Shown: positions 18,233-26,739 of the stretch, in pieces
Position numbering within the stretch: the stretch's first letter is position 1
Layout of the letters: each line of letters starts with the position of its first letter
From: an uncultured Odoribacter sp.
GTDB lineage: Bacteria > Bacteroidota > Bacteroidia > Bacteroidales > Marinifilaceae
Direction: 5' to 3'
Assembly (NCBI GenBank): GCA_944321165.1
Contig: CALUKE010000002.1
Coordinates: forward strand, 310,001-374,000
DNA: 64,000 nt
The notes under the pieces: model-generated
What the model saw: the letters and a program-made list of their open reading frames with translations, nothing else
The model's database searches: none
Told to the model about the DNA's origin: nothing
Program-made: the position numbers and the translations under genes

Positions 18233-19573
18233 ATGAAACTGGTAATATTGGGTGGCGGAGAAAGCGGTGTCGGAGCTGCTTTGCTGGGACAACAGCTGCA
18301 GTATGAGGTGTTTTTGTCGGACAAGGGCAAATTGGCGGATGTCTATCGACAGGCATTGCAGACTCATCGGATTGATTTTGAGGAGGGAAAACATACCGAA
18401 GAACGGATATTTGCAGCCGATCTGGTGGTAAAAAGTCCGGGAATTCCCGATACGCTTCCGATGATTGTGGCTTTGCGGAGGCAAGGCATCGAAGTGATTT
18501 CCGAGATTGAATTTGCCGGACGGCATACCGATGCCCGCATGGTTTGCATTACCGGCAGCAATGGAAAGACGACAACTACCTTGCTGACGCATCATATCTT
18601 GAAAACTGCCGGAATGGATGTCGGCCTGGCCGGAAATGTAGGACGCAGTCTGGCGGCTCAGGTCGCTGAAAATGCCCATCCCCTGTATGTGGTGGAGTTG
18701 TCCAGTTTCCAGCTCGACGGCATGTTTCGATTTCGGGCGGATGTGGCCGTACTGACCAACATTACTCCGGATCACCTGGATCGTTATGATCACAAATTTG
18801 AGAATTATGTGGCATCCAAGTTCCGGATATTGAACAACATGCGCCCGCAGGATCTGTTTGTATATGGAACGGACAGCGAGGCTGTGCAGCAAAAACTGCA
18901 AACCGTGAAGGTCGTTCCACAGATGGCCGGTTTCACCTATGGAGAATGTCGGGAGAAAGGACAGGCCGGAGGAGCCTGGATGGAAGGGGATGAGGTGGTA
19001 GTGCGTTGGGAGGAAAAAGAATTCCGGATCGATCGAAAAGAGATCAGTATTCAGGGCAGACACAATGTGTACAATGCCATGGCGGCGGTGCTGGCCTGTC
19101 TGCGGTTGGGCGTTTCTTCGGAGAAAATGGCCGAGGGCCTGCGTACTTTCCCTCAGGTGGAGCACCGTTTGGAAACGGTACGGGTGGTCGACGGCGTGAC
19201 CTATGTCAATGATTCGAAGGCTACCAATGTCGATTCTGCCTGGTATGCCTTGGACAGTATGACTACGCCGGTGGTGTGGATTGCGGGAGGAACCGACAAG
19301 GGAAATGATTACAGCGTGCTGTTCGACCTGGTGCGGCAGAAGGTGAAAGTCCTGATCTGTATGGGGGTTGACAACCGAAAGTTGATCGATAGTTTTTCGG
19401 GTATTTGTCCCGTGGTGGATACGCACAGTTTGCCGGAGATGATGGCGGCTGCGCGGCAGTATGCCACTGCCGGAGATACGGTTTTGCTCTCTCCCTGCTG
19501 TGCCAGTTTCGATTTGTTTAAAAATTACGAAAACCGAGGCGAACTTTTTAAAGCGGCCGTCAAGGAATTATAA
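18233..19573 (+). CDS. murD: UDP-MurNAc-L-alanine:D-glutamate ligase
   Basis: Cytoplasmic ATP-dependent ligase adding D-Glu to UDP-MurNAc-L-Ala. The 446 residues open with a Rossmann-type LVILGGGESGVGAALLG, then the Mur ligase ATP motif ITGSNGKTTTTLL (about 105-117), ELSSFQLDGM (about 157-166), NITPDHLDRYD, VEHRLETVR, NDSKATNVDS (about 324-333) and AGGTDKGNDYS. Length is typical. It follows mraY by 13 bases in the same operon. Confidence 0.97.
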   Translation: MKLVILGGGESGVGAALLGQQLQYEVFLSDKGKLADVYRQALQTHRIDFEEGKHTEERIFAADLVVKSPGIPDTLPMIVALRRQGIEVISEIEFAGRHTDARMVCITGSNGKTTTTLLTHHILKTAGMDVGLAGNVGRSLAAQVAENAHPLYVVELSSFQLDGMFRFRADVAVLTNITPDHLDRYDHKFENYVASKFRILNNMRPQDLFVYGTDSEAVQQKLQTVKVVPQMAGFTYGECREKGQAGGAWMEGDEVVVRWEEKEFRIDRKEISIQGRHNVYNAMAAVLACLRLGVSSEKMAEGLRTFPQVEHRLETVRVVDGVTYVNDSKATNVDSAWYALDSMTTPVVWIAGGTDKGNDYSVLFDLVRQKVKVLICMGVDNRKLIDSFSGICPVVDTHSLPEMMAAARQYATAGDTVLLSPCCASFDLFKNYENRGELFKAAVKEL

Positions 19574-19591
19574 ACTGAAAAGGTAGACCCG

Positions 19592-20998
19592 ATGAGCAAT
19601 TGGAAAGAAAAAATAACATTCAAGGGCGACAAGATCCTCTGGTATACCATCATCATGCTGATGATCGTGTCCGTCATGGTGGTCTATTCCTCGACCGGAC
19701 GTCTGGCCTATAACGAAAAAGCCGGAAACACCCTGTATTATCTGATCAAACAGTTGTTTTTGATCGGTGGTTGTTTTGGGGTGATGTTTATCGTGCAGTC
19801 GATCCATTACCGCTATTTTTATAAATATGCCCAAATATTGCTGATAATTTCCGGGGGGTTATTGATTTGTGCGGCTTTTGGCGGTTCAAACATCAACGGG
19901 GCGGGGCGCTGGATACGGATCCCCTTGATCGGTTTAACCTTTCAGCCCTCGGAGTTGGCCAAGCTTGCAGTGATGATGTTTACGGCGCGGATCCTTTCGG
20001 AGGCGCAGACGAACACCCATTGCGAAAGTTCGGTTCTCCAGAAATTTTTTCTTTTTGTCGGACCGGTGATTTTCTTGATTTTTATTGATAATTTTTCCAC
20101 GTCGGCCTTGATTTGTGCGGTCTGTTATATCCTGTTTATTGTTGCCCGGATGTCGTGGCGTCCGTTGATGAAGCTTTTGGGTGTGGCTGTGGGGGGGATT
20201 ACTTTGGTGTTGCTTTTGGGAATCCTGGTGCCGCAGACGAAGGAATGGGGTCGGATCGGGACAATGGTCAGCCGAATTACGGAGTTTGTGAACGGTGGGG
20301 ACGATGAAGATGGTTATTCCTACCAGTCGACACAGGCCCGCATTGCCGTTGCCAAGGGCGGTTTGATGGGAAGTGGTCCGGGAAACAGCACGCAGCGGAA
20401 TTTTTTGCCGCATCCCTATTCCGATTTTATCTATGCCATTGTCATCGAAGAGTACGGTCTGGGAGGTGGTGCTTTTATCATGTTGCTTTATGCGGTGATT
20501 CTGTTTCGGGTCGGGGTAATTGTCCGAAAGAGTTTGCGGAAAGAGAGATTGAATGACCGGGGCTTGCCCGATATTTTCCCGGCTCTCCTGGTGGTGGGCT
20601 TGGGAGTGACGATCGTTTTGCAGGCCATGATCAATATGGGGGTTTGTGTGGGGCTGTTGCCGGTGACCGGTCAGACCTTGCCGCTCGTGAGTATGGGAGG
20701 GACCTCTCTTTTGTTTACGAGTGCCGCTTTCGGTATGATCCTGAGTGTGGCACATACTTTTTCGCCGGAAGGGGAGCGGGAGGAAGAGGAATGTTTGAGA
20801 ATGCGTAGAGAAAAGCCGGCGAAGAAATACAGCAGGGAGGAATATGAGCCGGAAGAAGAACTGGTGGACAGTGTGGAGGACGGCGATTTACCGGAGATGT
20901 CGGCGGAACCTGCGGAGACGACGCCCAGAAGACGGCGTGCCCGGAGGGCTGCAACAACCAATGATATATTGGATGAAGATATCGATATTCTTGATTGA
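19592..20998 (+). CDS. ftsW: Septal peptidoglycan polymerase FtsW
   Basis: SEDS-family glycosyltransferase that polymerises lipid II at the septum, working with FtsI. The 468 residues have ten membrane helices, with GAGRWIRIPLIGLTFQPSELAKLA (about 93-116), SYQSTQARIAVAKGG, GSGPGNSTQRNFLPHPYSDFIYAIVIEEYG (about 256-285) and LPLVSMGGTSLLFT (about 365-378) as family signatures. About 75 residues after the last helix form an extra cytoplasmic tail, acidic and basic in blocks, with an RRRRARR patch near the end. This tail is much longer than in E. coli FtsW and its role is unknown. MurG begins 22 bases after the stop. Confidence 0.95.
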   Translation: MSNWKEKITFKGDKILWYTIIMLMIVSVMVVYSSTGRLAYNEKAGNTLYYLIKQLFLIGGCFGVMFIVQSIHYRYFYKYAQILLIISGGLLICAAFGGSNINGAGRWIRIPLIGLTFQPSELAKLAVMMFTARILSEAQTNTHCESSVLQKFFLFVGPVIFLIFIDNFSTSALICAVCYILFIVARMSWRPLMKLLGVAVGGITLVLLLGILVPQTKEWGRIGTMVSRITEFVNGGDDEDGYSYQSTQARIAVAKGGLMGSGPGNSTQRNFLPHPYSDFIYAIVIEEYGLGGGAFIMLLYAVILFRVGVIVRKSLRKERLNDRGLPDIFPALLVVGLGVTIVLQAMINMGVCVGLLPVTGQTLPLVSMGGTSLLFTSAAFGMILSVAHTFSPEGEREEEECLRMRREKPAKKYSREEYEPEEELVDSVEDGDLPEMSAEPAETTPRRRRARRAATTNDILDEDIDILD

Positions 20999-21020
20999 AA
21001 AAGATAATTTTGTACAGGTT

Positions 21021-22118
21021 ATGAAAAAAGTAATAGTCAGCGGAGGTGGAACCGGAGGTCATATCTTTCCGGCCCTGTCGATTGCAAATGCGTTGAAACG
21101 TTTACAACCGGATATAGACATATTGTTTGTCGGTGCGGAAGGAAAAATGGAGATGGAAAAAGTACCGGAAGCCGGATATCGGATTGTGGGACTGCCGGTG
21201 AGGGGATTGAAACGCAAGCTGACCCTGGAGAATGTGAAAGTATTGTTTCAGCTTTGGAAGAGCTTGCGAAAAGCCCGTCGGATTATTCGGGAGTTCCGGC
21301 CCGATGCGGTGGTGGGGGTTGGCGGATACGCCAGTGGTCCGATTGGCCGGATGGCAGCAAAAGCGGGCGTCCCGCTGATTCTGCAGGAACAGAACTCATA
21401 TGCAGGGGTAACCAACAAGCTGTTGGCTAAAAAGGCTTGTAAGATTTGTGTCGCTTACGAGGGAATGGAACGTTTCTTCGATGCCCGGAAGATAATTTTT
21501 ACGGGAAATCCGGTGAGAAAAGATTTATTGCTGGCGAAAGATGCGCGGAAAGAAGGTCTGACATTTTACGGGCTGGAACCGGACAAAAAAACTATTTTGG
21601 TGACGGGTGGCAGTCTGGGGGCCGGTACGCTGAATAAGGCCATGGTACGTTATTTGTCCGATATGGCCGCTTGGCAGGATGTTCAGGTGTTGTGGCAATG
21701 CGGCAGTTATTATTACGGACAGTTGCAGCAGGAGCTGACGGGCAAGCTTCCGGCGAATGTAAAATTGCTGCCTTTCCTCAAACGGATGGATCTGGCCTAT
21801 GCGGCTGCGGATGTGGTGGTGGCCCGGGCCGGAGCGGGAACTATCTCCGAACTTTGTCTGTTGGGGAAAGCGGTGGTGTTGATCCCTTCGCCCAATGTGG
21901 CTGAGGATCATCAGACGAAAAATGCCCTGGCTCTGGTCAATAAAGGGGCTGCCGTAATGGTAAGGGATGCGGAGGCAGAGGATCGTCTGAAACAGGTGTT
22001 GCTTGATCTGATCGGTGATGACCGTCGTCGGGCGGAGTTGCAGAAAAACATTGCGGAACTGGCAGTACGGGATTCTGATGAAAAAATTGCCCGGGAAGTG
22101 CTGGCTGTCATGAAATGA
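21021..22118 (+). CDS. murG: UDP-GlcNAc:lipid I N-acetylglucosaminyltransferase MurG
   Basis: Peripheral inner-membrane GT28 enzyme that turns lipid I into lipid II, the substrate of FtsW. The 365-residue product starts at ATG 21021 with KKVIVSGGGTGGHIFPALSI, the family N-terminus. Further motifs are VGVGGYASGPIGRMAAKAGVP, LQEQNSYAGVTNKLLA, FTGNPVRKDL, LVTGGSLGAGTLNKA, and ARAGAGTISELCLLGKAVVLIPSPNVAEDHQTKNA (seen in parts, about 270-310). An in-frame ATG at 20844 lies inside ftsW and would add 59 Arg-rich residues foreign to the family, so it was not used. Confidence 0.96.
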   Translation: MKKVIVSGGGTGGHIFPALSIANALKRLQPDIDILFVGAEGKMEMEKVPEAGYRIVGLPVRGLKRKLTLENVKVLFQLWKSLRKARRIIREFRPDAVVGVGGYASGPIGRMAAKAGVPLILQEQNSYAGVTNKLLAKKACKICVAYEGMERFFDARKIIFTGNPVRKDLLLAKDARKEGLTFYGLEPDKKTILVTGGSLGAGTLNKAMVRYLSDMAAWQDVQVLWQCGSYYYGQLQQELTGKLPANVKLLPFLKRMDLAYAAADVVVARAGAGTISELCLLGKAVVLIPSPNVAEDHQTKNALALVNKGAAVMVRDAEAEDRLKQVLLDLIGDDRRRAELQKNIAELAVRDSDEKIAREVLAVMK

Positions 22119-22143
22119 CCGGTTGTTTAGAATATACAGGAGT

Positions 22144-23511
22144 ATGATGACATTGGAACAAAACATAAAGAACGTTTATTTTTTAGGTATCGGCGGTATC
22201 GGTATGAGTGCTTTGGCCCGTTATTTCAAGGCAAAGGGATACCGGGTGGCAGGATACGACCGTACGCTTTCGCCTTTGACCGGTCGAATGCAGGAAGAGG
22301 GAATAGAAGTGAATGATGTCGATGAGGAAAAAGAGATTGATCTTGCATTTCAGGATCCGCTTACAACCTTAGTGGTATATACGCCGGCTGTTCCGGTCGA
22401 AAATCGGCAATTGAATTTTTTCAAACGAAGGGGATTTCAGTTGCATAAGCGGGCGGAGGTGTTGGGAATGCTGTCTCGGAAGGGAAAAGCGATTTGTGTG
22501 GCCGGTACCCATGGAAAGACGACGGTTTCTACCCTGACTGCTTTCCTGTTGAAAAATTCATCGGTCGGTTGTAATGCCTTTTTAGGGGGAATATCGGTGA
22601 ATTTCGGTACGAATCTGTTGTTGGATTCCCGTTCTCCGTATATTGTAATTGAAGCGGATGAATTCGACCGTTCGTTTTTGCATTTGAGTCCAGAGATGGC
22701 AGTAATTACCGCTATGGATGAGGATCATTTGGACATATATGGTGATCGGGCGCATTTGCTGGAGGCTTTCGAGGCTTTTGCCCGACGGGTGAATCCCCGG
22801 GAGGGACGGCTTTTTCTGAAACAGGGACTGCAATTGAAAGAGACCCGGGTGACTGCCACCTATGGGGTGGAATGCGGGGCAGATTGTGGTGCGGATCATT
22901 TGCGGGTGGAAGCCGGGCATTATGTTTTCGATTATCGGGGGCTTGGACAGGAAATTACAGGGCTGGTGTTGGGAGTTCCGGGACGTCTGAATGTGGAAAA
23001 TGCCACGGCAGCCATTACCTTGGCTTTGGCGGCAGGTGTGCGGCCGGAAGAAATCCGGCAGGCTTTGCCGGCTTTTCAGGGGGTAAGCCGGCGTTTTCAG
23101 ATTCATGTCCGGACCGAGGAAGTTATTTACATTGATGATTATGCCCATCATCCGAAGGAAATCGAAATGACCCTGTCTTCGATTCGGGAGATGTGGCCCG
23201 ACTGTCCGATGACGGTGATTTTTCAACCGCATTTGTATAGTCGGACGCGCGACTTTCAGTCGGAGTTCGCTCGCAGTTTGAGCCTGGCCGACCGGGTATA
23301 TCTGTTGGATATTTATCCGGCCCGGGAATTGCCGATACCGGGTATTACTGCGGAAGTCATTCGGGAGCGTCTGACCGTGCCGGCTGATATCGTTTCGAAA
23401 ACAGTTCTGCTGGAAGAGATTGTGCCTGCTTTTCGGAAGGGTATATTGGTGACGATGGGGGCCGGGGATATTGATCGTTTGGTACCGGAAATAAAGAAAA
23501 GACTGGAATGA
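22144..23511 (+). CDS. murC: UDP-N-acetylmuramate:L-alanine ligase
   Basis: First Mur ligase of the pathway, adding L-Ala to UDP-MurNAc. The 455 residues begin with NVYFLGIGGIGMSALARYFK, followed by the ATP site VAGTHGKTTVSTL (about 119-131), EADEFDRSFLHLSPEMAVITAMDEDHLDIYG (in segments, about 166-196), RRFQIHVR and IDDYAHHPKEI, which are MurC-specific. ATG 22144 follows CAGGAGT and is preferred; ATG 22147 is adjacent and an upstream ATG at 22123 adds seven residues. Its last codon overlaps the ftsQ start in ATGA. Confidence 0.96.
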   Translation: MMTLEQNIKNVYFLGIGGIGMSALARYFKAKGYRVAGYDRTLSPLTGRMQEEGIEVNDVDEEKEIDLAFQDPLTTLVVYTPAVPVENRQLNFFKRRGFQLHKRAEVLGMLSRKGKAICVAGTHGKTTVSTLTAFLLKNSSVGCNAFLGGISVNFGTNLLLDSRSPYIVIEADEFDRSFLHLSPEMAVITAMDEDHLDIYGDRAHLLEAFEAFARRVNPREGRLFLKQGLQLKETRVTATYGVECGADCGADHLRVEAGHYVFDYRGLGQEITGLVLGVPGRLNVENATAAITLALAAGVRPEEIRQALPAFQGVSRRFQIHVRTEEVIYIDDYAHHPKEIEMTLSSIREMWPDCPMTVIFQPHLYSRTRDFQSEFARSLSLADRVYLLDIYPARELPIPGITAEVIRERLTVPADIVSKTVLLEEIVPAFRKGILVTMGAGDIDRLVPEIKKRLE

Positions 23512-24233
23512 AAAAAGTGTGGCCTTACATATTATCTGTCAGTTTGTTTGTATACCTGATAATTGTGTTTACCTTTGTATCGGCAAAATTGAGAGAGGTA
23601 AAGTGTGAGGAATTGCAGGTTGTCGTTGATGCCACCGAAGAAAATGCGTTTGTCGATGAGACGGATATCGTGGAGATGATCAAACGCGGATATGGAGACT
23701 TAAAGGGACGGGAAATTGTCACCATCGATAAAGACAGTATAGAACGGCTTTTAGTCAAAAATGCGGTCATTAAGTCGGCTCAGGTTTACTACAGTTTAGA
23801 CGGCTCTTTTCACGTAGAAATCATGCAACGGAAACCTGTATTGAGAATTATGGCGGGAGGAGGTTATTATGTGGATGAAGAGGGGAAAATCATGCCTTTG
23901 TCCCGAAGATATTCGCCACGGGTGATGGTTGCTACCGGAAATGTGTCCAAGAAATTTGCTTGCGACGGTTTATATCCTTTTGTGAAGACTCTCCAGCGGG
24001 ACGAGCTGTGGAATGCATTGATTGAACAGATCGTGGTAGAAAAGGGAAATGAAGTGGTTCTGATTCCGAAGGTAGGGAATTTCAGGATTGTATTGGGGAC
24101 TTTGGAGAATGTGGATGAAAAACTGGAAAATTTGCGTCTTTTCCTTCAGGAGGGTATCGTGTTGAAGGGATGGAACGTATATAAGGAGATAAACCTGAAA
24201 TTCAAGAATCAGGTTGTTTGTGTAAAAAGATAA
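23508..24233 (+). CDS. ftsQ: Cell division protein FtsQ
   Basis: Bitopic divisome protein linking the Z-ring assembly to FtsL and FtsWI. The 241 residues have one membrane helix (about 6-26, YILSVSLFVYLIIVFTFV), a POTRA-like domain (about 35-100, including VDETDIVEMIKRGYGDLKG and AVIKSAQVYYSLDGSFHVEI) and the FtsQ beta domain (about 105-235, RKPVLRIMAGGGYYVDEEGKIMP). Position between murC and ftsA and the four-base overlap with murC support the call. Sequence conservation of FtsQ is weak outside these parts. Confidence 0.92.
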   Translation: MKKVWPYILSVSLFVYLIIVFTFVSAKLREVKCEELQVVVDATEENAFVDETDIVEMIKRGYGDLKGREIVTIDKDSIERLLVKNAVIKSAQVYYSLDGSFHVEIMQRKPVLRIMAGGGYYVDEEGKIMPLSRRYSPRVMVATGNVSKKFACDGLYPFVKTLQRDELWNALIEQIVVEKGNEVVLIPKVGNFRIVLGTLENVDEKLENLRLFLQEGIVLKGWNVYKEINLKFKNQVVCVKR

Positions 24234-24245
24234 ATATAGCAGAAT

Positions 24246-25409
24246 ATGGGTTTGACTGCATCTTTAGATATGGGATCCGAAAAAATGGTCATGGCGTTGG
24301 GAGATGCCGTGAATAATCGTTTGATCGGAATAAAAATTACCGCTTCGCAGGGAATTGTTCACGGACGGATCGTGGAGAAGGAAAAGGTGAAAACTGGAAT
24401 TCGGAGTCTGTTGACGGAACTGGTAAAGGACCGGGAAGTGGATGTGATGAATGTGGCTTTGTCCGGGGCTGTTTTAAACATGCAGGAGAAGCGGGTGGTG
24501 GTGCCGATTCAGCGGAAACAGGTCGATCAGAATGATCTGTACCGGGCAGAACAGCGTTGTCGGGAGCTCTTCGAAGGAGGAAAAGAGGAATTGCTGGATT
24601 TGATTCCGGTGGGGTATGCCGTCGACCGGGGTGAATTGCTGGTCGATCCGATTGGAAAGACGGGTCGGAATTTGGAAGTGACCTACCAGGTGTATCTGGC
24701 TGATTATGATTATTTGTCTATGATTCGGGAGTTGTTGGAGGGAGCAGGTGTTGGGGAGGTTGTGTTTTATCCCATGGTACGGGCCTATGCGGAAGCATTG
24801 GAGACGGAGCGGGGGGCGCGTGATTTTGCGTTGGTTGATCTGGGAGCCATGGGGATTCAGGTGGCGCTTTTCCGGGACGGTATGTTAGAGTATGATCTTC
24901 ATCTTCCGTTGGGAGTGCGTACGATTGATACGGATACGATGGCTGCTTTTGCCTTGAGTTTTGCGCAGGCACGTAAATTGAAGCATGAATATGGTCAGGC
25001 TTTGCGGAGTGAATGTAAAAATAGAAAACTGCCGATTCCGGAGACTCGTTTGACCTTGGAGAGCCGGGATTTGGCAACGGTTGTCCAGAGTCGTTGCGAG
25101 GAATTGCTGGAGGGAGTGATCTTTCAGTTGCAGCAATGGGGATTTGATAATCCGGAGGATCCCATTTTATTGACCGGAGGTGGGTGTCGTTTGCAGGATC
25201 TGGATGTTTTGTTACATCGGATGTCCGGACATCCGGTGGAAAGGGCGGAGGCGCGTCGGATTCAGACTTCCCGGGAAGAGGTATTGCGGACGCCGGAGTA
25301 CCTGGTGGCTTTGGGCTTGTTGCTCTGTTCATACCAGGAACCGAGAGACACCTCTACCGGTTTCGGAGGAAAAATTGCCAAAAGACTTGGTAAAATCTTT
25401 GGCATTTAA
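24246..25409 (+). CDS. ftsA: Cell division protein FtsA
   Basis: Actin-like ATPase that tethers FtsZ filaments to the membrane. The 387 residues open with the phosphate-1 loop TASLDMGSEKMVMALG; a 1C region follows (about 80-165), and FALVDLGAMGIQVALFRDGML (about 196-216) is phosphate 2. ILLTGGGCRLQDLDVLL (about 301-317) is the adenosine motif. The end, GGKIAKRLGKIFGI, is a typical amphipathic membrane-targeting helix. It is shorter than most FtsA proteins (about 420 residues and up), with a short linker before that helix. It precedes two ftsZ genes. Confidence 0.93.
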   Translation: MGLTASLDMGSEKMVMALGDAVNNRLIGIKITASQGIVHGRIVEKEKVKTGIRSLLTELVKDREVDVMNVALSGAVLNMQEKRVVVPIQRKQVDQNDLYRAEQRCRELFEGGKEELLDLIPVGYAVDRGELLVDPIGKTGRNLEVTYQVYLADYDYLSMIRELLEGAGVGEVVFYPMVRAYAEALETERGARDFALVDLGAMGIQVALFRDGMLEYDLHLPLGVRTIDTDTMAAFALSFAQARKLKHEYGQALRSECKNRKLPIPETRLTLESRDLATVVQSRCEELLEGVIFQLQQWGFDNPEDPILLTGGGCRLQDLDVLLHRMSGHPVERAEARRIQTSREEVLRTPEYLVALGLLLCSYQEPRDTSTGFGGKIAKRLGKIFGI

Positions 25410-25443
25410 ACCTCGGATTGTTTAACTTTTATTTGTTCTGGTT

Positions 25444-26739
25444 ATGGAAATAGAAGACGACTTGATTTCATTAAAACTGCCTGATGCCGAGCAGGAGGAA
25501 TCGATCATCAAGGTGATCGGAGTCGGAGGAGGAGGAAGCAATGCCGTGAATCACATGTTCCGGCAGGGAATCCATGGTGTAGAATTTGTCGTTTGCAATA
25601 CCGATATACAGGCTTTGCGGCAGAGTCGGGTGAAAAACCGGATACAGCTGGGTAAAGAGCTGACGGAGGGCCGGGGGGCCGGATGTCAACCCGAAAGGGG
25701 GCGTTTGTCGGCCATTGAAAGCATGGATTTTATCCGTACGATTCTGGAGCACAATACCCGAATGGTGTTTATCACTGCCGGCATGGGCGGAGGAACCGGT
25801 ACCGGTGCTGCTCCTGAGATTGCAAAACAGGCGAAGGAACTGGGTATTCTGACAATCGGGATTGTAACGGTTCCCTTCAGTTTTGAAGGAAAGCGCAAGA
25901 TTGAGCAGGCCATGGCCGGGATCGATGAATTGGAAGAGTATGTGGATGCCCTGTTGATTATTGCCAACGAGCGTCTGCGGGAGATATACGGTGATTTGAA
26001 ACTTTCGGATGCTTTTGCCATGGCAGACAATGTACTGACGATTGCGGCGAAGAGTATTGCAGAAATCATTACGGTAAAGGGATATGTAAATGTCGATTTT
26101 GCCGATGTGGAAAGTGTGATGCGCAATAGCGGAGTGGCTTTGATGGGAGCTGCCGAAGCGGAAGGTGAAAATCGGGCGATGGAGGCTTTGACGAATGCTT
26201 TGATCTCTCCGTTGTTGAACAGCAACGATATTCGGGGGGCCTCGAATATTTTGCTGAACATGCTTTACGGGGAGAAAGAGGTGACGATGGATGAAATCAG
26301 TCTGATTACCGATTCTTTACGCGAAAAAGTGGGACGGAATGTAAATGTGATCTGGGGTACGGGGAAAGATGAGACTTTGGGCGAAAAATTGCGGGTGGCT
26401 GTGATTGCCACGGGATTCAATAATAATCGGGGCAGAGTGTCGGCCGCTACGGATCAGAAGATCGAACCGGCGGCATCGGGGAGTGCAAAGAAGCCTTATT
26501 TCAAGGTAGAGGCTCTTCCGGATGACTTGGAAATGAAGGTGGTCAATCCGGCTGAATTGGAAGAGGAAGCCCGGCAACGTCGCCAGAAGCAGGAAGAGGA
26601 ACGCTTGCGGAAACAACGACGGGAGGCCAATCGTCGGGCAGACCGTTTTGAACGGAGTCAGCGGGGAATCAATGAAGTACCGGATACGAACAATTGGCTG
26701 AAACGGAAAATCGGTACGCTTTTTAGTGATGAAGAATAA
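25444..26739 (+). CDS. ftsZ: Cell division GTPase FtsZ, first paralog
   Basis: Tubulin-like GTPase forming the Z-ring. The 431 residues contain VIGVGGGGSNAVNHM (about 24-38), CNTDIQAL, the GTP signature GGGTGTG (115-121) and an intact T7 loop NVDFAD (216-221), so GTP binding and hydrolysis in filaments are expected. The loop usually reading GAGxNP is GAGCQPERG. After the GTPase core (to about 340) comes a long Arg/Glu/Gln-rich linker (about 365-405), and the end NEVPDTNNWLKRKIGTLF only loosely resembles the usual C-terminal peptide. The stop codon abuts the start of a second ftsZ. Both copies look functional. Confidence 0.96.
   Translation: MEIEDDLISLKLPDAEQEESIIKVIGVGGGGSNAVNHMFRQGIHGVEFVVCNTDIQALRQSRVKNRIQLGKELTEGRGAGCQPERGRLSAIESMDFIRTILEHNTRMVFITAGMGGGTGTGAAPEIAKQAKELGILTIGIVTVPFSFEGKRKIEQAMAGIDELEEYVDALLIIANERLREIYGDLKLSDAFAMADNVLTIAAKSIAEIITVKGYVNVDFADVESVMRNSGVALMGAAEAEGENRAMEALTNALISPLLNSNDIRGASNILLNMLYGEKEVTMDEISLITDSLREKVGRNVNVIWGTGKDETLGEKLRVAVIATGFNNNRGRVSAATDQKIEPAASGSAKKPYFKVEALPDDLEMKVVNPAELEEEARQRRQKQEEERLRKQRREANRRADRFERSQRGINEVPDTNNWLKRKIGTLFSDEE

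Noticed and set aside
20844..21020. Upstream extension of murG starting inside ftsW
   Set aside because: The added 59 residues are Arg/Trp-rich, unlike any MurG N-terminus, and the family start KKVIVSGGGTGGH follows directly at ATG 21021.
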